Source: Hymenopellis radicata
Lineage: Eukaryota; Basidiomycota; Agaricomycetes; Agaricales; Physalacriaceae
Direction: 5' to 3'
DNA length: 11,707 nucleotides
NCBI GenBank assembly: GCA_015501595.1
Contig: JADNRX010001281.1
Location: 1 to 11,707, forward strand
The notes under the pieces were generated by a model. The model saw nothing but the letters and a program-made list of their open reading frames with translations, was not told where the DNA came from and ran no database searches. Of this stretch, positions 8,509 through 11,707 are shown one piece after another (position 1 is the stretch's first letter; each line of letters opens with the position of its first letter). A program made the position numbers and the translations under genes.

Positions 8509-8561
8509 GGTGTCTCATGTCATGATATCCTTTCGACACTCATTGACTATCCAGCATATCA
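8509..8561 (+). repeat. 53-bp inverted repeat, right arm (gag fragment beside the tRNA)
   Basis: Exact reverse complement of 5821-5873, so here the gag sense strand is the plus strand. A further weak match follows after a gap: GCCATGCTTCAAC at 8495-8507 against GCCATGCTCAAC in gag, reaching the tRNA edge. On the other side the match stops abruptly at 8561/8562, where host-like coding begins. Confidence 0.95.
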
Positions 8562-8680
8562 GCGCGCACGAATGCCCGCGAAACGGTCATCCCCAAAAAA
8601 TCAGCACTGGAGGGAGATCTAGATAGAGACGGTGCTGCAGGAGTGCCCGGTGGCAACGGAGATGAGTTTGTATCTGTCAT
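8562..8680 (-). pseudogene. 5' end of a host gene, cut at 8562
   Basis: An ATG at 8680 on the minus strand opens a frame reading MTDTNSSPLPPGTPAAPS, then SRSPSSADFLGMTVSRAFVRA, before it enters the 53-bp gag fragment and stops at TAG 8540-8542. A TATAAAGG box lies 42-49 nt upstream (8729-8722). The Ser/Pro-rich start looks like a fungal N-terminus, but about 40 residues are too few to assign a family. I infer that the rest of the gene was displaced by the retrotransposon island; no continuation was found in the window. It could also be a chance frame. Confidence 0.4.
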
Positions 8681-8721
8681 GAATGATAGAGGATGGGAAA
8701 TCAACATACAAGATGTGTGCA

Positions 8722-8729
8722 CCTTTATA
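8722..8729 (-). promoter_or_regulatory. TATA box upstream of the ATG at 8680
   Basis: TATAAAGG on the minus strand, 42 nt before the ATG. This spacing is plausible for a fungal promoter with a short leader. It is the main support for treating 8562-8680 as a gene start. Confidence 0.4.
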
Positions 8730-8868
8730 CAGATCTGAAGCTCAGGTCCGAGTCGTCGGAGAGACAGTATCACCCAAGTATCACCTTTCACTCGAAGACA
8801 CTCTAGAACAGAAACAAAAAGTGTTTCATTGGGTACACTCACACACGCATACATAGATAGCCTAAGTC

Positions 8869-9286
8869 TTAATCACTGTCCGAAATGTTAATAATGTCCT
8901 CCGAAACGTACACTACCTCATCCTCATCAGAGGATATGTCTAGAACCTCCTCCGAAACACTGGCCTTCACCAGGGGCATCTGTTCATCCTCGGAATCAGA
9001 CGAAATGTCAATGACCGTCGGAACACTGTTGATGGTCAAAATCTCCTGCTCCTCATCGGAGGAGAGAGAGGATAACATCTGGAGTGATGCATGATTTCGC
9101 CGAAAGATCCTTGTCTCCAGACAGTGTGTCAAGATTCTTCTCCATCTCCTCATCTTCATCGGCACTCCTGTCCTGTGCTATGACCAAGTCGCTCCCTGCT
9201 ACGTGCGCTTCCGCCGTGTCTGCATCCACCACATCCTCCACCATATCTAGACATGTCCATGAGTGCCCACCCGGGTGCACTCGCAC
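8869..9286 (-). CDS. Acidic open frame with three SUMO-interaction-like motifs
   Basis: On the minus strand one frame reads DMVEDVVDADTAEAHVAGSD, then an acidic stretch with EDEEMEKNLDTLSGDKDLS. The next frame takes over near 9070-9080 at a CT-repeat (TCTCTCTCC) and ends at TAA 8869-8871. The second part holds VIDISSDSEDE (about 9013-8981), VLDISSDEDE (about 8944-8915) and a terminal INISDSD. A hydrophobic core next to serines and acidic residues is the usual form of SUMO-interaction motifs. Acidic tails of this kind occur in DNA-repair proteins. Joining the frames needs a 2-nt loss or 1-nt gain at the CT run, or an unseen intron. No ATG with good context starts it. It may be the C-terminal tail of the XPG-like protein encoded upstream, separated from it by the repeats at 9259-10349. 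That is inference. Confidence 0.5.
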
Positions 9287-9440
9287 TCGCGGGGCGGGTC
9301 ACTCGTGCCTCGAAGGCAGACACCCGCACTCGCACGCCACCCGAGTACTCTACTCGAGTGCGACACCCATTCGCGAGTGTCTCGCACACACGAGTGCGCA
9401 GACACCCGTGTAGGGTGGCGGGTGTGTACGAGTACACCCA
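9259..9440 (+). repeat. GC-rich short repeat, copy A
   Basis: About 180 bp of densely repeated words (GAGTG, CACCCG, ACTCG) and their complements, begun by GAGTGCCCACCCGGGTG. It shares an ordered series of words with copy B (10186-10349) in the same orientation: GAGTG-CCACCCGGGTG, then GGGT-ACTCGTG, then GACACCCGCAC. It encodes nothing convincing. It interrupts acidic-tail coding on the minus strand: MVEEV-like coding lies on its right and MVEDVV on its left. The exact ends and any target duplication are unclear. Confidence 0.6.
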
Positions 9441-9730
9441 CCTCCTCCACCATCCTCCAATCCCAGTCGTAATCACTTCATGCCACGACCGCATCCCCCT
9501 GCAATTGCGAGGGGAGCAGCATCGGTGCATGATGCTGAGGACACGACGGGTGTGGGGGAGATGAAGGAGTAAGCATGGGGAGTGGGAATTGGGCATAGTG
9601 CCTCATTGGAGGGCTTACCCGCAAGGAGGGATAGATCTACAGTATATGATCAGTATAACAAGATGACGGCACCTGCAAGCGCCGCCGACGCGAAAAGAAA
9701 GAGAAAAAACTAGGAAAATACATACCAAAT
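9441..9730. other. Stretch between repeats, no supported gene
   Basis: On the minus strand short coding-like runs are visible (for example DYDWDWRMVEEV just right of repeat copy A, and SPTPVVSSASCTDAAPLAIAGG near 9490-9560), but they lie in different frames and no splice pair joins them. They may be pieces of the acidic protein tail. Confidence 0.3.
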
Positions 9731-9760
9731 CTGCCACGTCGCCTGCAGACGACGTGGCAG
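9731..9760. repeat. Hairpin, 11-bp perfect arms
   Basis: CTGCCACGTCG (9731-9741) and CGACGTGGCAG (9750-9760) are perfect reverse complements around an 8-nt loop CCTGCAGA. It is the first of three inverted repeats within 200 bp. Confidence 0.85.
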
Positions 9761-9769
9761 CCCATAATC

Positions 9770-9808
9770 CCCGCCCCGCTCTTCAAGCGCGCTGTTGAGC
9801 GCGGCGGG
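9770..9808. repeat. Hairpin, 12-bp arms with one mismatch
   Basis: CCCGCCCCGCTC (9770-9781) pairs with GAGCGCGGCGGG (9797-9808) at 11 of 12 positions. The loop itself contains GCGCGC. The stem is very GC-rich and starts 10 bp after the previous hairpin. Confidence 0.75.
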
Positions 9809-9899
9809 TAGCGTCACGACTTGCAGTCCTCGCGGTCTTTGTTTGCTGCCCGTTTGCGGGGCTTATGCGTCCTGCAGCAGTTGCTGCTGTCGTTTCCGT

Positions 9900-9922
9900 G
9901 GAGACGACTTAAAGTCGTCTCC
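9900..9922. repeat. Palindrome with 11-bp arms and 1-nt centre
   Basis: GGAGACGACTT, a single A, then AAGTCGTCTCC. The core CGACTTAAAGTCG recurs in unit 3 of the 33-bp array that follows and, with one change, in unit 2, so this palindrome and the array share an origin. Confidence 0.9.
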
Positions 9923-9934
9923 TGGTCCTGTGAC

Positions 9935-10033
9935 GCCGACCCAGAGTCGAGCGCCCGTGCAGACATCGCCGACTTAAAGCCGAGCGACGGTGCTGGCGTC
10001 GCCGACTTAAAGTCGAGCGACGAGAGATGGGTA
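9935..10033. repeat. 33-bp tandem array (three units) with palindromic cores
   Basis: Units start at 9935, 9968 and 10001, each with GCCGAC...(11-12 nt)...GAGCG. Units 2 and 3 carry CCGACTTAAAG[CT]CGAGCGACG, and unit 1 is more diverged. The period is a multiple of three, so a frame on either strand stays open through it (minus-strand reading SLDFKSAT/SLGFKSAM). No ATG opens that frame and I do not call it a gene. Confidence 0.85.
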
Positions 10034-10185
10034 AGTGGTGGTAGGAGTAAGAGAGAGCACTCGATCACACGCTTACGCGTACTTGCGGAACTCGGCCCGA
10101 TTCGCCGGATCGCGAGAAATCCTCGTGCGCATCGTTTTTCCCCTCAAAAAAATCAAAATAAAATTGGTAAAATACACAAAAAATG

Positions 10186-10349
10186 CGAGTGTCCACCCGG
10201 GTGTCTGCTGGTGGGTACTCGTGGCCCAGAGGCCGACACCCGCACCCGGTGGGCACCCGTCAAGACACCCTACCCGTTTAGGGTAGACACCCGGCACTCG
10301 GTGTTGAGTGCGGGTGCACCCGCGAGTACCCGCGAACACCCGACACTCG
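10186..10349 (+). repeat. GC-rich short repeat, copy B, with 8-bp terminal inverted repeats
   Basis: Starts CGAGTGTC (10186-10193) and ends GACACTCG (10342-10349), perfect inverted termini. Inside are CCACCCGGGTG, CCGACACCCGCACCCG and an inner inverted pair TACCC/GGGTA. The order of words matches copy A. The left flank is A/T-rich; the right flank is the 3' part of the XPG-like gene. I see no clear target duplication. The size, structured ends and lack of coding capacity fit a short non-autonomous element. Confidence 0.65.
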
Positions 10350-11677
10350 TGGACGTGACTAACCATATCCGTGGACGCAGTGTCCTCCACATCTTCGAGC
10401 AATGCCAAGTTATACAAGACAGAGGGTACCCAAACTCTGATGCTACGCGCCGTGGCTGGACATGTGCCACTAGGCGGCGAGTCCCAGCATGTGCTCCCTC
10501 GAGATATTGGAAAGGAAGGAGAGGGTGATGCGCAACGAAAGGTACGTTTGCGCAGGATGACAAGGAATCTGGTCGTGGCGAGGTTTAGCTTTGCCAACGA
10601 TGACTGAAAGAGGCGAAATGTCTGCGTCCAAATTATTATCGCGAATCAGAAGGACTTTTAGTAGCTCCCGAATCGCAAGTCCGGGAAAGATGACCTTGTC
10701 GAAACGCTTCAGGATTTTACCAAGGTTGGTACCCCAGCTGAAATGTGTCGCAACGAAGCAGGCCAATTCGTACATATTCGGAGCAGCGTCCCAGGAGAGG
10801 ATATGAAGCGATTGGGATACGCAAGGCGTAATATAGAGGCGAATGATGTCGTAGCTAGGAAATCATGGGGAATGTTCTTGATGAGAGATCTTGTAGCGCT
10901 GTGTTCACGTAAAACATTGAAACGGCGGCGCCAAGATGTAGCGTATTCTGCGAACTTATGGGCAGATAACCGTGACGCAGCCCGAACAAGTTCATCGCCG
11001 ATGCCCGTTTCAGCCAGCAAGCGTGATTTCTTGATGCCGCAGTTAGGTACGCAGGCTGAGGATCCGTCAGTATCGAGTATCTCAGATAGAATTGAAACTT
11101 ACCGAATAATCACGCCAGCTAATACGGCCATAAACACAAACTGCTCTCGCGATAGAGCAAAGTTTTCATAGATACTGATGTCGGTGAGCTTGAGACTGAT
11201 AGTGTCATCCTCCGATTGTTGCCTAGAACGAGATCACTATGAATTTGGAGAAACAGGTGAAAATACTAACAGACGAAAGACTCTTGTAGCACCAAAAACA
11301 AATGCGTCACTGTCCTCTGTCCACACAGCGTCGATAATGTCATTGGCTGACATCCAAGCAAGTTCGGCTTCAGCTTCGCCTGGAGCCTATCCAAATATTT
11401 GAGATATATAGGAGGTACGCGGAGAAACAACCATTACCTCATGGTGAGCAAAGCCAAGAGCGTCGAGGAGAGCCTTAGTGTCATCTAACAGATGGTGGGA
11501 TGTCCCCCGTACGGAAACACCGCGCTTGGAGTTAGGGCGCCCGGGACCGTCAAAGACAAAGATGGGAATGACGGTCGTCGAGCCGAATAGGGTGGTGCAA
11601 CGTTGAAGATTGAAGCAAGTGCGATATTCTTGCTTTGATGGCGATGGCTGGGGGCAGTTGCTTGAAAAAGCCATGGG
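10350..11677 (-). pseudogene. XPG/Rad2-family PIN nuclease, partial at the right edge, several frame breaks
   Basis: Family members are structure-specific DNA nucleases (FEN1, GEN1, XPG). The first visible exon starts at 11677 after a CACAG acceptor and two CTAAC branch-like sites. Its PIFVFDGPGRP is the end of the XPG-N domain. Intron 11387-11437 (51 nt) precedes APGEAEAELAW and TEDSDAFVFGA, the XPG-I acidic clusters. Intron 11223-11270 (48 nt) follows, then REQFVFMAVLAG; intron 11056-11102 (47 nt), then VPNCGIKK. The C-terminal part shows FPGLAIRELLK and RVWVPS (10421-10438) and fades at repeat copy B. Frame breaks occur at the G5 run 11650-11654, at 11103-11116 (where GGDY is expected), near 10800 and between 10440 and 10500. 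The true N-terminus lies outside the window. GEN1-like or the fungal XPG-like expansion cannot be separated here. Confidence 0.85.
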
Positions 11678-11707
11678 CTGTGAACAGATGTTAGAGTTAG
11701 AATGAAA

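Noticed and set aside
5821..8561. A DNA transposon with 53-bp terminal inverted repeats
   Set aside because: The left arm lies inside a gag frame that continues on both sides, the flanks share no target duplication (GGGAA against GCGCG), and no transposase is present.
9935..10033. CRISPR-like array
   Set aside because: The units are contiguous, without unique spacers, and the host is evidently eukaryotic.
9814..10068. An 84-codon minus-strand gene across the 33-bp array
   Set aside because: It begins at GTG, not ATG; its length comes from a tandem array whose period is a multiple of three, which keeps frames open on both strands.
10270..10295. Telomere-like repeat (GTTTAGGG) in copy B
   Set aside because: It occurs once, inside a short inverted pair, and is not a tandem run.
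9821..10528. A 235-codon plus-strand gene
   Set aside because: The frame runs through the palindromic array, repeat copy B and the antisense of the XPG-like gene; no family feature is visible.
10591..11171. Plus-strand frames in the right part of the window
   Set aside because: They are antisense to the XPG-like exons, whose motifs and introns fix the coding strand as minus.

Overview
The window looks like a piece of a filamentous basidiomycete genome, most likely an agaricomycete. This is inferred from short (46-62 nt) GT..AG introns with CTAAC/CTGAC-type branch sites, from an XPG/Rad2-type PIN-nuclease gene of the kind expanded in Agaricomycetes, and from two fungal LTR-retrotransposon gag genes. 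No bacterial, viral-genome or organellar organisation is visible.

Left (1-2257): gene-poor sequence with two candidate 3' ends of spliced host genes on the plus strand (1189-1446 and about 1951-2255), neither of a family I recognise. At 2258-3700 lies the clearest feature of the window: a complete 1,443-bp LTR retrotransposon with two identical 184-bp LTRs and a perfect 5-bp target-site duplication (TAACA). Its only coding content is a gag gene with a CCHC knuckle, broken by one 1-nt frameshift. There is no protease, integrase, reverse transcriptase or RNase H, so it can only have moved with enzymes supplied in trans.

Middle (3706-8564): a decayed, rearranged retrotransposon island. A block that does not look coding (3926-5576) holds a TATA box and ends in an LTR-end/leader junction on the plus strand. 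It is followed, on the minus strand, by a second and unrelated gag gene (Ty3/Gypsy type, about 5676-8384) with a CCHC knuckle and again no pol. The same leader junction sits, inverted, at the other end of this gag. A degenerate tRNA-Met(CAT)-like gene lies just upstream of the gag. Beyond it, an exact 53-bp inverted copy of an internal gag segment abuts what looks like the cut first exon of a host gene (ATG at 8680).

Right (8565-11707): minus-strand host sequence. An XPG-like nuclease gene enters from the right edge. It has three clear introns and recognisable XPG-N, XPG-I and C-terminal motifs, but several frame breaks, one of them in the GGDY motif. Downstream there is an acidic open frame with three SUMO-interaction-like motifs (8869-9286), possibly the tail of the same protein. 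Between and beside these lie two diverged copies of a GC-rich short repeat (9259-9440 and 10186-10349), two hairpins, a perfect palindrome and a 33-bp tandem array (9731-10033).

Nearly all frame breaks, in three unrelated genes, are in the one-base-deletion direction. Either all three genes are decaying by small deletions, or the assembly carries uncorrected deletion errors. This matters for every 'pseudogene' call made here.
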